A stretch of DNA of 64,000 nucleotides from Chromatiaceae bacterium (lineage in GTDB: Bacteria; Pseudomonadota; Gammaproteobacteria; Chromatiales; Chromatiaceae). Below, in pieces: positions 7,365 to 16,103 of this stretch. The notes beneath the pieces were generated by a model. The model had not been told where the DNA came from and did no database searches. It saw only the letters and a list, made by a program, of their open reading frames with translations. Made by a program: the position numbers and the translations under genes. Location: NCBI GenBank assembly GCA_024235175.1, contig JACKMX010000003.1, positions 558,001-622,000 of the forward strand, given 5' to 3'. The first letter of the stretch is position 1. Each line of letters opens with the position of its first letter.

Positions 7365-8417
7365 ATGAGCGAACGAGGTTTTTGGAATGATAACCTGCTG
7401 GAAATCCAGAAAAAGTACTGGGAAAGCTGGAATGAGATAAGCGGCAAGGCATCAGTGGTTGAGGGAGCCTCCCCCAGGAGTCCATGGGAGATGGCATTGG
7501 AACATTGGTGGGAGGCGGTTTCCCCGGCTGCGCCAGAGATGGCCAGGGATTTTATGACCCGAATGATGGACCAGGGCAAGCAGTTTTTCCGAATGGCAGC
7601 GCTTTTTTCGGGAAAAGCAGAGTCGGATGGGCAGGCAACAGACTGGCGGGATCTCCTCAACCGGTTGTCCGATGAATTTCGATCTGCGGGCGGCGTGGAC
7701 TCAAGTGCCAACGCCAAGCATCGACTGCACGGACTTATGGGTTTTTGGGAATTACCGTTTGACAACTGGCAACATATGGCACTGACACTGTCGCTGCTGC
7801 AGGGAGACCCGTTCAGAAATATGCGGCAAGTGGGTTGGCAGGCGGATATGGATAGTCTGTTCCCGACCTCTGGGTTGGGTTATACACGGGAGGAGCTGGC
7901 TCAACAGCAGAAACTGTTTAAGCTGCTTTCTGATTACAAGCGGGCGTTGCAGGAGTACAGCCAGTTTTTTACCGATATCGGAAGCGAAACAGTCAAGCGC
8001 CTGGCCGAGAAGCTGGAACAGAAATCGCATAAAGGTGAACTGATCAAGTCTGCCAGAGCACTGTACGACACCTGTGTGGAGAGTTGCGAAGAGGTTTATG
8101 GCGAGCGGGTCAGAACCACCGAGTACATTCGCATCAACGGACAACTTGTCAATACATTCATGGGTGTCAAGCATCAGGTTGGCGTCATGGTCGATGCGAA
8201 CCTGGGTGCGTTGAATATGCCTACACGCCGAGAGTTGCGGACTTTGCAGGCCCGCATGCAGGAAGATCGGCGGGAATGCAGGCGTCTGCGGGCAGAGCTC
8301 GAACTGCTCAAGGGACAGGCTGCCGACCCGCCAGCGATTCAGACCGGCACTGGACGAAAAGCGGCAACTACAAAGCGTAAAATTGTGTCCAGAAAAAAGT
8401 GCAGCGTGGAATCGTAG
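7365..8417 (+). CDS. phaE: Class III PHA synthase subunit PhaE
   Basis: The 350-residue protein has the PhaE pattern: an N-terminal FWNDNLLEIQKKYWESW, aromatic-rich helices, a central region ending near SDYKRALQEYSQFF, and a C-terminal coiled coil (about 285-320) before a basic tail. PhaE has no catalytic residues of its own; it forms the active complex with PhaC on granules. It ends 12 bp before phaC, consistent with one operon. In its leader, CACTG-N6-CAGTG (7286-7301) is a weak look-alike of the phaB1 palindrome. Confidence 0.9.
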   Translation: MSERGFWNDNLLEIQKKYWESWNEISGKASVVEGASPRSPWEMALEHWWEAVSPAAPEMARDFMTRMMDQGKQFFRMAALFSGKAESDGQATDWRDLLNRLSDEFRSAGGVDSSANAKHRLHGLMGFWELPFDNWQHMALTLSLLQGDPFRNMRQVGWQADMDSLFPTSGLGYTREELAQQQKLFKLLSDYKRALQEYSQFFTDIGSETVKRLAEKLEQKSHKGELIKSARALYDTCVESCEEVYGERVRTTEYIRINGQLVNTFMGVKHQVGVMVDANLGALNMPTRRELRTLQARMQEDRRECRRLRAELELLKGQAADPPAIQTGTGRKAATTKRKIVSRKKCSVES

Positions 8418-8429
8418 GAAGTAATTCCG

Positions 8430-9497
8430 ATGGAACCAATTGATATCCGGCCCGAGAAGCTGGCTGAAGAGATGGCTGACTATAGCCGCAAACTGGGCAA
8501 GGGTCTCGAAAATCTTCTTAATACGACCGAAATCGATACTGGCGTCACGCCGAGGCAGGCGATCTACCGTGAGGACAAGTTGACGCTTTATCGCTATCAG
8601 GGAGCGGATGGCGTCACGCAGAATCCGGTGCCGACGCTGATAGTATATGCGCTGGTCAACAGACCCTATATGGCCGATATACAGGAGGACCGCTCCACCA
8701 TACGTAACCTGTTGAACGAGGGGCAGGACGTGTTTCTGATAGATTGGGGCTACCCGGATGGATCGGACAGCAGTCTGACCCTGGATGATTACATCAACGG
8801 TTATATCGATCGTTGCGTTGATGTTGTTCGCAAGCAGTGTGATCAGGAGAAAATCAATATTCTGGGAATTTGCCAGGGTGGCGCATTCAGCCTCTGCTAC
8901 ACTGCTCTGAACCAGGGGAAAGTGAAAAATCTGATCACCATGGTTACTCCGGTCGATTTCCAGACGCCTGACAATCTGCTCAGTGCCTGGGTGCAGAGTA
9001 TCGATATCGATCTTCTGGTGAATACGCTGGGTAATGTTCCGGGTGAACTGTTGAACTGGACATTTCTCTCCCTGAAGCCCTTCAGCCTGACCGGGCAGAA
9101 GTATGTAAACATGGTGGATTTGCTCGAAGATGAAACCAGGTTGAAAAACTTTCTGCGGATGGAAAAGTGGATATTCGACAGTCCCGATCAGGCAGGCGAG
9201 AGCTTTCGCCAATTTATAAAGGAGTTCTTTCAGAAAAACGGATTCATTAACGGCGGTATCCGGCTGGGGGAGCGGTTGGTTGATTTGAACAATATCACCT
9301 GTCCGGTGTTAAATGTGTACGCAGAGCAGGATCATCTGGTTCCGCCCGATGCATCGCGTGCACTGAAAGGGCTTACCGGAACCAGCGACTATTCCGAAGT
9401 GGTTTTTCCCGGTGGTCATATCGGTATATATGTGAGCGGTAAGGCGCAAAAAACCATTCCACCGGCAATTGGCCGGTGGTTGCGTGAGCATGTCTAG
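8430..9497 (+). CDS. phaC: Class III PHA synthase catalytic subunit PhaC
   Basis: A 355-residue alpha/beta-hydrolase of the class III length. The lipase-like box GICQGG carries the nucleophile Cys148; Asp301 in YAEQDHLVPP and His330 in GGHIGIYVSG complete the triad, matching Cys149, Asp302 and His331 of the A. vinosum enzyme by family knowledge. It polymerises (R)-3-hydroxyacyl-CoA into PHB with PhaE. The stop codon overlaps the hisG stop on the other strand within CTAG, so there is no room for a terminator between the converging genes. Confidence 0.95.
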   Translation: MEPIDIRPEKLAEEMADYSRKLGKGLENLLNTTEIDTGVTPRQAIYREDKLTLYRYQGADGVTQNPVPTLIVYALVNRPYMADIQEDRSTIRNLLNEGQDVFLIDWGYPDGSDSSLTLDDYINGYIDRCVDVVRKQCDQEKINILGICQGGAFSLCYTALNQGKVKNLITMVTPVDFQTPDNLLSAWVQSIDIDLLVNTLGNVPGELLNWTFLSLKPFSLTGQKYVNMVDLLEDETRLKNFLRMEKWIFDSPDQAGESFRQFIKEFFQKNGFINGGIRLGERLVDLNNITCPVLNVYAEQDHLVPPDASRALKGLTGTSDYSEVVFPGGHIGIYVSGKAQKTIPPAIGRWLREHV

Positions 9498-10366
9498 ACC
9501 ATCTTTCTCAATTCGTATTCGAGTATGCCTTCAGCACCGGCGTTTTTCAGGCGCGGAATAAGATTTCTCACTTCACGGCTGTCCACAACCGTCTCCACTG
9601 CCATCCACTCCTTGTCGAAAAGGTGGTTAACGGTCGGGGCATGCAGACTGGGAAGCATGCCGACCACCTCTTCCAGGCATTTGGAAGGGACATTCATCTT
9701 TAACGCCACTTTCTGACGTGCTTTTAAAGAGGCTTTCAGCAGCGTGGCGATCTGATCGATTTTCTCTTTTTTCCAGGGATCCGTGAGCGCAGCACGATTG
9801 CTGATCAAGCGGGTTTCCGTATGCAACAGATCACACACGATGCGCAATCCGTGAGCCTTGATGGTGCTTCCGGTTTCGGTAATTTCCACTACTGCGTCCA
9901 CCAGTCCCTCCACAACCTTTGCTTCGGTGGCGCCCCAGGAGAACTCAACGCTGGCGTCAACGCCCCGCTCCGCCAGATATCTTTTGGTAAAGCCGGTCAG
10001 TTCAGTGGCTATTCTTTTTCCCTGGAGATCCTCGATAGATTGAATCGGGGACTCTTTTGGCACCACCAATACCCAGCGGCAGGGCTGATCAGAACTCTTC
10101 GAGTAGACCAGTTCACATATCTCGACGATGTCCGCCTCAGTCTCCAGAATCCAGTCGTGTCCGGTCAGTCCGAGATCCAGAGTGCCATTGGAGACGTAGG
10201 GCGCCATCTCCTGGGAACGGACCAGGGCGCACCTGATGTCAGGGTCATCGATAGAAGGGAAATAGTTCCGAGAATGGGGTGAAATATTCCATCCCGCCTG
10301 CTGAAACAGTGAAATAGTGGCATTTTCAAGGCTTCCCTTCGGGATCCCAAGCTTCAATTGTGGCAT
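9494..10366 (-). CDS. hisG: ATP phosphoribosyltransferase, long form
   Basis: The 290-residue protein begins with LGIPKGSLENATISLF and has the catalytic domain (DLGLTGHDWI near residue 65; the PRPP loop near ETGSTIKAHG) plus a C-terminal ACT-like regulatory domain (about 215-290), making it the long, HisZ-independent form. It catalyses the first step of histidine synthesis, joining ATP and PRPP, and is normally inhibited by histidine through the C-terminal domain. ACAGGA precedes the ATG. No other his gene is nearby, so it is a solitary biosynthetic gene. Confidence 0.92.
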   Translation of the reverse strand: MPQLKLGIPKGSLENATISLFQQAGWNISPHSRNYFPSIDDPDIRCALVRSQEMAPYVSNGTLDLGLTGHDWILETEADIVEICELVYSKSSDQPCRWVLVVPKESPIQSIEDLQGKRIATELTGFTKRYLAERGVDASVEFSWGATEAKVVEGLVDAVVEITETGSTIKAHGLRIVCDLLHTETRLISNRAALTDPWKKEKIDQIATLLKASLKARQKVALKMNVPSKCLEEVVGMLPSLHAPTVNHLFDKEWMAVETVVDSREVRNLIPRLKNAGAEGILEYELRKMV

Positions 10367-10521
10367 CGTTTTCCTGTTTTTTTACTGGAGTATGAAAGTC
10401 ATCGGGCAAGATCGCGGTGTCTTATGGTTTCTACTGGCTGTGTATTGGCTGACTGCCGTTTTCCGGAGAAACTTTACCCTCTCCTGAGCAATCTCGCAAA
10501 GCCTTGCTCAACCTGGATGGT

Positions 10522-11229
10522 TCAGGGGGTTCGCGCCAGCGCCCAGACGTCCACTCGTGCCGCACCACATTTTTTCAGCAGTGCTGCCAGTTCCGATACA
10601 GTGGCGCCGGTGGTTACCACATCATCAATCAGCACCAGGTGCCGAAACCTGATCTCTTTGCGGATTTCGAAGGCGCCTTTTATATTCCGTAACCGGCTCT
10701 GTTTTTTCAGGCTCATCTGTGGGAGGGTAAGGTGTCTGCGCACACAGCTGGAGAGGTCCAGCGGCAGTTTGAAATGTTTGCCGATGGGGCGTGCAAGCTC
10801 CACCGCCTGGTTATATCCCCGCTCTGTCAATCTTTTCCGGTGCAGTGGCACTGGCATGATTACATCTGGTTTATCCCCCTGTATTCGCCTCAGAAAATCC
10901 AACAGAAGCAAACTCAGTAGTTTTCCGCTTCCCAGTTTCTGACGGAATTTGAAACCACTGATCAGCTGATCGACGGGTTCGAGATAGAGAAAAGGCGCGA
11001 TGCACTGGTCGAATACTGGTGGACTCACCATGCATTTGCCACATATTTTGTTGCAGTCGGCAATTGCAGTGATGGGCGCCGCGCAAAGTCTGCAGCAGTT
11101 TGTATTGACGGGCAGCTCCTGACGGCAAGGGGAGCATATATCCAGGTCATTACTCCCCGGGGCGCCGCACAGGATGCAGGTGGATGGGTAGAGTAGTGAT
11201 TGCGCAGTATTAATCCACTTGTTAACCAT
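10522..11229 (-). CDS. comF: ComF family phosphoribosyltransferase-like protein
   Basis: The 235-residue protein has an N-terminal zinc ribbon (CILC, CSPC, CRLC and CGKC pairs in the first 75 residues) and a C-terminal phosphoribosyltransferase fold with VLIDDVVTTGAT near residue 205. ComF proteins take part in DNA uptake and transformation in several bacteria. The start at 11229 has GAAAGGG about 5 nt upstream; longer in-frame extensions would run into the bioB leader. It is divergent from bioB, the usual gammaproteobacterial arrangement, and its start codon overlaps a BirA-like inverted repeat. Confidence 0.88.
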   Translation of the reverse strand: MVNKWINTAQSLLYPSTCILCGAPGSNDLDICSPCRQELPVNTNCCRLCAAPITAIADCNKICGKCMVSPPVFDQCIAPFLYLEPVDQLISGFKFRQKLGSGKLLSLLLLDFLRRIQGDKPDVIMPVPLHRKRLTERGYNQAVELARPIGKHFKLPLDLSSCVRRHLTLPQMSLKKQSRLRNIKGAFEIRKEIRFRHLVLIDDVVTTGATVSELAALLKKCGAARVDVWALARTP

Positions 11230-11273
11230 TGAAATCCCTTTCAGGTTGACAGAAGATAATTTGTCTTTAGTAT
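11219..11273 (+). promoter_or_regulatory. bioB promoter with BirA-like inverted repeat
   Basis: TTGTTAACC (11219-11227) and GGTTGACAG (11244-11252) are inverted repeats matching 7 of 9 positions and resemble the BirA operator halves TTGTAAACC and GGTTTACAA. The spacer is 16 nt, where 14-15 is usual. The right half contains a perfect -35, TTGACA (11246-11251), followed after 16 nt by TAGTAT (11268-11273). Binding here would block both bioB and comF. BirA as the ligand is inference. Confidence 0.5.
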
Positions 11274-11350
11274 GTGCTGACTTCCACTTCCAAACTGCCC
11301 TGTAACGAGCATCAGGGCATCCGTTGCCAGGCCAGAGGGAACCGTTTGCC

Positions 11351-12391
11351 ATGACCGACATGACTCCACGCCACGATTGGAGCCAGCAGGAGATTGAAAA
11401 TCTACTGGCTTTACCGTTCACGGACCTGATATTCCGCGCCCAATCGATCCACCGCAGTCAGTTCGATCCCAACAGGATCCAGGTTAGCACGCTTCTCAGT
11501 ATCAAGACAGGTGCCTGCGCTGAGGATTGCGGCTACTGCTCGCAGAGCGCCAAATACAACACGGAACTGGAGCGGGAGAAACTGCTGCCGCTGGAAGAGG
11601 TGCTCAAAGCGGCCAGATCAGCAAAAGAGAAGGGTGCTTCCCGCTTCTGTATGGGTGCCGCCTGGCGAAATCCCACGGATAAAAATCTGTCCCGCGTGAT
11701 CGAAATGATCCGGGGGGTTCATGATCTGGGAATGGAGACTTGTGTCACCTTGGGTATGCTGACCGCAGACCAGGCGTTGCAACTGAAAGATGCAGGCCTG
11801 GATTACTACAACCACAATCTCGACACCTCTCCTGAATTTTACGGCAATGTTATTTCCACCCGCACGTTTCAGGATCGCCTGGACACGCTGGAGCATGTCC
11901 GTGCACAGGGGATTAATGTCTGCAGCGGCGGTATTCTCGGCATGGGCGAGTCGCGCGCTGACCGGTCATCCATGCTGCGGGAGCTGGCGAATCTTCCGAA
12001 GCATCCTGAATCTGTTCCAATAAACATGCTGGTTCAGATTGAAGGTACTCCGATGTTCGGAGTGGACGAACTGGATCCATTTGAATTTGTCCGCACTATT
12101 GCGGTGGCGAGGATTATTATGCCGGAATCTTATGTACGTCTCTCCGCCGGCCGCAATCAGATGTCAGATGAGATGCAGGCGCTCTGCTTCCTGGCAGGTG
12201 CCAACTCCATTTTCTATGGTGACCGGCTGTTGACTACCGACAATCCCGGTGCAGATGCGGACCTCAGGCTGTTTCAGCGCCTGGGCCTGAAGTTTGAGCA
12301 GCACTCGGAACTGCAGGCGACGGAAGCCGGGTGCGGCAGGCACAAGTCGGAACAGGTCGAACAGCACTCCGGTGCTGCAGCAAGCAACTGA
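11351..12391 (+). CDS. bioB: Biotin synthase
   Basis: A 346-residue radical SAM enzyme with the CxxxCxxC cluster at Cys56, Cys60 and Cys63 (CAEDCGYC), the motif YNHNLDTSPEFY near residue 155 and SAGRNQM near residue 260. It inserts sulfur into dethiobiotin. The ATG at 11351 (AGAGGG upstream) was preferred to a TTG at 11324. It is the first gene of bioBFHCD. The usual C-terminal tail is extended by about 20 Gln/Glu/Ala-rich residues. bioA, needed for DAPA formation, is absent from the window. Confidence 0.95.
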   Translation: MTDMTPRHDWSQQEIENLLALPFTDLIFRAQSIHRSQFDPNRIQVSTLLSIKTGACAEDCGYCSQSAKYNTELEREKLLPLEEVLKAARSAKEKGASRFCMGAAWRNPTDKNLSRVIEMIRGVHDLGMETCVTLGMLTADQALQLKDAGLDYYNHNLDTSPEFYGNVISTRTFQDRLDTLEHVRAQGINVCSGGILGMGESRADRSSMLRELANLPKHPESVPINMLVQIEGTPMFGVDELDPFEFVRTIAVARIIMPESYVRLSAGRNQMSDEMQALCFLAGANSIFYGDRLLTTDNPGADADLRLFQRLGLKFEQHSELQATEAGCGRHKSEQVEQHSGAAASN

Positions 12392-12478
12392 ACGGAGTTT
12401 GCACAGAGTTCTGGTGGTGAACTGGCGCACGGCGAACGCACATGGCTGCGGTTATCGAACTGCAGCTGTCAGCGACCG

Positions 12479-13642
12479 ATGAGATCTCTGCAGAAGGAGT
12501 TGGAAAGGCGCCGCCAGCAACATCTCTATCGGCGTCGGCGCACAACCTCCGGTGTTCAGGGGCCAGAGCTGCTGGTGGATGGGCGTCCCAAGCTGCTCTT
12601 CTGCAGTAATGACTATCTCGGTCTGGCAGGTCACCCTGAAGTGGTTGCGGCATTGCACAAGGGAGCTGATACCTATGGCGTGGGCAGCGGTGCCGCCCAT
12701 CTGATCTCAGGTCACAGCTATGCCCACCATGCGTTGGAAGAGGAGTTGGCGGATTTCACTGGCAGGGCGCGTGCACTGCTTTTCTCCACGGGTTACATGG
12801 CCAATCAGGGGGCTGTAACCGCATTGTTGGGAAAAGGGGACAGCATCTACCAGGATCGGTTGAACCATGCCTCACTGATCGATGCAGGGATTCTCTCCCG
12901 TGCCAGCTTCAAGCGCTTCCCGCACGCCGATATGGACGCGCTGCAGCGGCAGCTGGTGGGGCATAGGCAGGGAGAGGCAATGGTGGTGAGTGATGGGGTG
13001 TTTAGTATGGACGGGGATCTGGCACCGCTGGATACCATGTCTGCACTTTGCCAGGAGCACACTGCATGGCTGATGGTTGACGATGCCCACGGTTTTGGCG
13101 TGCTTGGGAAATCCGGCGCCGGCACATTGGAGCATTTTAATCTGGATACGCAGTGCGTGCCGTTGCTGATGGGGACCCTGGGTAAGGCGCTGGGGACTTT
13201 TGGCGCTTTTGTGGCAGGTTCCGAGGAGCTGATTGAGACGCTGATTCAGTGTTCCCGCAGCTATGTCTATACCACAGCGCTGCCGCCGGCCGTGGCAGAG
13301 GCAACCCGGGCAAGCCTGCGTTTGGTTAAAAGTGAGAGCTGGCGACGCGAAAGATTAGGGCAGCTTATCGACCGGTTCCGAACTGCGGTCACGCAGATGG
13401 GACTTCCCCTGATGGATTCTCCCACGCCGATTCAGCCGATTCTGGCAGGCACTTCGGAACAGGCTCTGGCGTGGAGCGGAAGATTGGAACAGCAGGGTAT
13501 ACTGGTGAGTGCGATAAGACCCCCAACGGTACCGGAAGGTGGTGCGCGTCTGCGCATAACGCTGTCAGCAGCGCACAGCGACGGCCATCTGGACCGTCTC
13601 CTGGAAGCGCTTGCCGGCCTGAAGTGCGACTGTCCGGAATGA
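12479..13642 (+). CDS. bioF: 8-amino-7-oxononanoate synthase
   Basis: A 387-residue PLP enzyme of the alpha-oxoamine synthase family, with LLFCSNDYLGLAGHP near residue 40, the glycine-rich GVGSGAAHLISGH, VDDAHGFGVLG (PLP-binding Asp and His) and the Schiff-base Lys in TLGKALGTFG near residue 240. It condenses pimeloyl-ACP (or -CoA) with L-alanine in biotin synthesis. It follows bioB after 87 bp and its stop overlaps the bioH start (ATGA), which indicates coupling. Confidence 0.95.
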   Translation: MRSLQKELERRRQQHLYRRRRTTSGVQGPELLVDGRPKLLFCSNDYLGLAGHPEVVAALHKGADTYGVGSGAAHLISGHSYAHHALEEELADFTGRARALLFSTGYMANQGAVTALLGKGDSIYQDRLNHASLIDAGILSRASFKRFPHADMDALQRQLVGHRQGEAMVVSDGVFSMDGDLAPLDTMSALCQEHTAWLMVDDAHGFGVLGKSGAGTLEHFNLDTQCVPLLMGTLGKALGTFGAFVAGSEELIETLIQCSRSYVYTTALPPAVAEATRASLRLVKSESWRRERLGQLIDRFRTAVTQMGLPLMDSPTPIQPILAGTSEQALAWSGRLEQQGILVSAIRPPTVPEGGARLRITLSAAHSDGHLDRLLEALAGLKCDCPE

Positions 13643-14418
13643 ACCTGCACGCGGTTACTGCAGGCTCCGGTGCTGATCTGGTTCTGGTGCACGGCTGGGG
13701 CATGAATAACTCCGTTTGGTCCCGTATCCTGCCCAGCCTGACCCAGAGCTACCGGGTGACGCTGATTGAATTGCCCGGACATGGTGGCAGCTCATATGAG
13801 AGTGATCGGGGCGGGTTGGATGCCTGGGTAAACGCCTGTCTCGAAATCGCGCCGGAGCGGGCGAATTGGATGGGCTGGTCGCTGGGAGGGCAGATTGCGT
13901 TGCGGGCTGCGCTGGTGGCTCCCGACCGTTTCGCCAGGCTGATGCTGGTATGCAGCAGCCCGCGTTTTATTCGCGCCTATGATTGGCCGCATGCCATGCT
14001 GGAAAATACTCTGCACCAGTTTGCCGGTGCGCTGAAAAGAGACCCCCAACAGACATTGGCGAGATTTTTATCTCTCCAGGTGCAGGGCGATGAGCTGGCC
14101 CGTGAAGCCCTGCGGTTGTTGCGGCATGAGGTCGCGCAGCATCCGGCACCCGATCCGCTGGCACTGGAACATGGACTGGAACTCTTATTGACGGTCGATC
14201 TGAGAGAGCAGCTTAATTGTCTGAAGTGCCCATCATTTTGGTTGCTCGGCGGCAAGGATGCCCTGGTACCCGGATCGGTGGAGCAGGATCTGATAAATCT
14301 GCATATACCCGAGGCCGGGTTTAGATGCCTGAAGGGGTGTGCGCATGCGCCTTTCATATCCCATCCGGCTCAGAGCCTTGAGTTGGTTAATCGGTTTTTC
14401 GGAACGACGAATGAGTGA
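13639..14418 (+). CDS. bioH: Pimeloyl-ACP methyl ester esterase BioH
   Basis: A 259-residue alpha/beta-hydrolase with the oxyanion HGWGMN segment near residue 18, nucleophile Ser81 in GWSLGG, the acid Asp in LLGGKDALVPG and the His in CAHAPFISHP. It removes the methyl group that BioC placed on the pimeloyl chain, releasing pimeloyl-ACP for BioF. The ATG overlaps the bioF stop, and bioC starts 8 bp before its own stop. A longer frame starting inside bioF was rejected as antifamily. Confidence 0.93.
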   Translation: MNLHAVTAGSGADLVLVHGWGMNNSVWSRILPSLTQSYRVTLIELPGHGGSSYESDRGGLDAWVNACLEIAPERANWMGWSLGGQIALRAALVAPDRFARLMLVCSSPRFIRAYDWPHAMLENTLHQFAGALKRDPQQTLARFLSLQVQGDELAREALRLLRHEVAQHPAPDPLALEHGLELLLTVDLREQLNCLKCPSFWLLGGKDALVPGSVEQDLINLHIPEAGFRCLKGCAHAPFISHPAQSLELVNRFFGTTNE

Positions 14419-15268
14419 TCTGCTGGATAAAGGAGGAGTGCGCCGCGCTTTTTCAAGAGCAGCCAGCCGTTATGACGAAGTGGCTGCGCTGCAACGAGAG
14501 ATAGGTCAACGCATGTTGGAACGGCTGAACCTGGTAAGCCTGAAGCCGGGAACCGTCGTGGATCTCGGTGCAGGTACCGGGGTCGCGACCGTCGCGCTGG
14601 AAAAACGTTATCCCGGGGCGCGTGTGGTTGCGCTGGATTTCGCTTTTCCGATGCTACAGGAGATCCGCCGGCGTGGCAGCTTCTTCCGCAAACCCTGTTG
14701 TCTCTGTGCCGATCTTGAGCAGCTGCCCCTGGCGGATGCCAGTGTGGATTTACTCTACTCCAATGCTGCTTTCCAGTGGTGCAACGATTTAAATATGGTT
14801 TTTGCCGAACTGCAGCGGGTGCTGAAACCGGGAGGGTTGCTGATGTTTACCACTTTTGGTCCGGATACGCTCAAGGAGCTGCGGGCGGCCTGGTCGGAGG
14901 CGGACGGTTACGCGCATGTGAGCAGGTTTCTGGATATGCATGATGTTGGAGATGCCTTGCTGGGAGCGGAATTTGCCGATCCGGTAATGGATGTGGACCG
15001 CATCACGCTTACCTATGATGCGGTCGAGGATCTGATGCGCGAACTGAAGATTCTGGGTGCACACAATGTCACCGACGGTCGACAGCGCTCGCTGACCGGG
15101 AAAGGGAGATTGCTGGCAATGAAGCGCGCCTATGAGCATTTTCGCAGTAACGGCCAGCTTCCCGCCAGCTATGAGGTGGTCTATGGTCATGCATGGGCGC
15201 CCTTGCAGCGCCGGCAGCAGGGTGTTGTGCGGGTTCCATTGGAGCAGTTTGGAAGAGATCCAATATGA
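14411..15268 (+). CDS. bioC: Malonyl-ACP O-methyltransferase
   Basis: A 285-residue class I SAM methyltransferase. The BioC N-terminus VRRAFSRAASRYDEVAALQREIG is followed by the SAM motif VVDLGAGTGVAT near residue 48 and the acidic DFAFPML loop. It methylates malonyl-ACP so that fatty acid synthesis can extend it to pimeloyl-ACP methyl ester. The ATG at 14411 lies within the last codons of bioH, and the stop overlaps the bioD start, so bioF-H-C-D form a tightly overlapped chain. Confidence 0.94.
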   Translation: MSDLLDKGGVRRAFSRAASRYDEVAALQREIGQRMLERLNLVSLKPGTVVDLGAGTGVATVALEKRYPGARVVALDFAFPMLQEIRRRGSFFRKPCCLCADLEQLPLADASVDLLYSNAAFQWCNDLNMVFAELQRVLKPGGLLMFTTFGPDTLKELRAAWSEADGYAHVSRFLDMHDVGDALLGAEFADPVMDVDRITLTYDAVEDLMRELKILGAHNVTDGRQRSLTGKGRLLAMKRAYEHFRSNGQLPASYEVVYGHAWAPLQRRQQGVVRVPLEQFGRDPI

Positions 15269-16011
15269 CAGACAGGGTAACCGGCTACTTTATAACGGGA
15301 ACGGATACCGACTGCGGCAAAACGGTTGTCACACTGGGATTGATGCAGCTTTTGCAGGCCGAAGGGTTGTCTGTTGCCGGCATGAAGCCGGTTGCTTCCG
15401 GCTCGGAGTGGACATCCACAGGACTCAGAAACGGCGATGCGATGCAGCTATTATCACAGAGCTCCATCCAGCCTGAATACGGGTGGGTCAATCCATACAC
15501 TTTTGCCCCGGCTATCGCGCCTCATCTTGCGGCACAGAAAAGCGGGCAGGAGATTGATATCCGGTTGATCAAAGAGAGCTACATCAGGCTTTCGCAGGCA
15601 GTGGACATGGTTTTGGTGGAGGGTGTGGGAGGATGGCATGTGCCGCTCTCAGATAATTGCTTGCTTGCGGATCTTGCGGTGGCATTGGGGCTGCCGGTAA
15701 TCATGGTGGTTGGCATGCGCCTTGGCTGCATCAATCACAGCCTGCTGACCAGGGATGCCATCAAGGCCTCGGGATGCAGGCTGGTCGGCTGGGTAGCCAA
15801 TAGCGTTGATCCGAAGATGCAGGAGATTGAGGGTAACCTGCTGACGTTGCAGCAGAGATTAAAGATACCCCTGTTGGGCGTAGTGCCTTATCTGAATCAG
15901 ATCCACCCGCGAAAAGTGGCAGAACAACTCCGGCTGCCCGTGTCTGATGGCCTTGGTGTGAAGCGCACCCGAGGGCAGGCTGGAAATCTACCGGCTAATT
16001 CTCTATCCTAA
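15265..16011 (+). CDS. bioD: Dethiobiotin synthetase
   Basis: A 248-residue P-loop protein with GTDTDCGKT near residue 12, the catalytic Lys in MKPVASG near residue 40, and the VEGVGGWHVPL segment near residue 118. It closes the ureido ring of DAPA with CO2 and ATP to give dethiobiotin. The ATG overlaps the bioC stop (ATGA). It is the last gene of the biotin operon; no clear terminator was found in the 90 bp before the DAHP synthase gene. Confidence 0.94.
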   Translation: MTDRVTGYFITGTDTDCGKTVVTLGLMQLLQAEGLSVAGMKPVASGSEWTSTGLRNGDAMQLLSQSSIQPEYGWVNPYTFAPAIAPHLAAQKSGQEIDIRLIKESYIRLSQAVDMVLVEGVGGWHVPLSDNCLLADLAVALGLPVIMVVGMRLGCINHSLLTRDAIKASGCRLVGWVANSVDPKMQEIEGNLLTLQQRLKIPLLGVVPYLNQIHPRKVAEQLRLPVSDGLGVKRTRGQAGNLPANSLS

Positions 16012-16103
16012 AAGCGCACCTCCAGGTGCGCATCGATCAAAAGCCGCTGCCGTTCAACCTTTTCCACCGTACTTCCCGATTCCTACGGATCTCTTCAGAA
16101 ATT

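Noticed and set aside
7752..9212. Minus-strand ORF (486 codons) opposite phaE-phaC
   Set aside because: It overlaps two well-recognised genes completely and its translation shows no domain; open frames opposite codon-biased genes are common.
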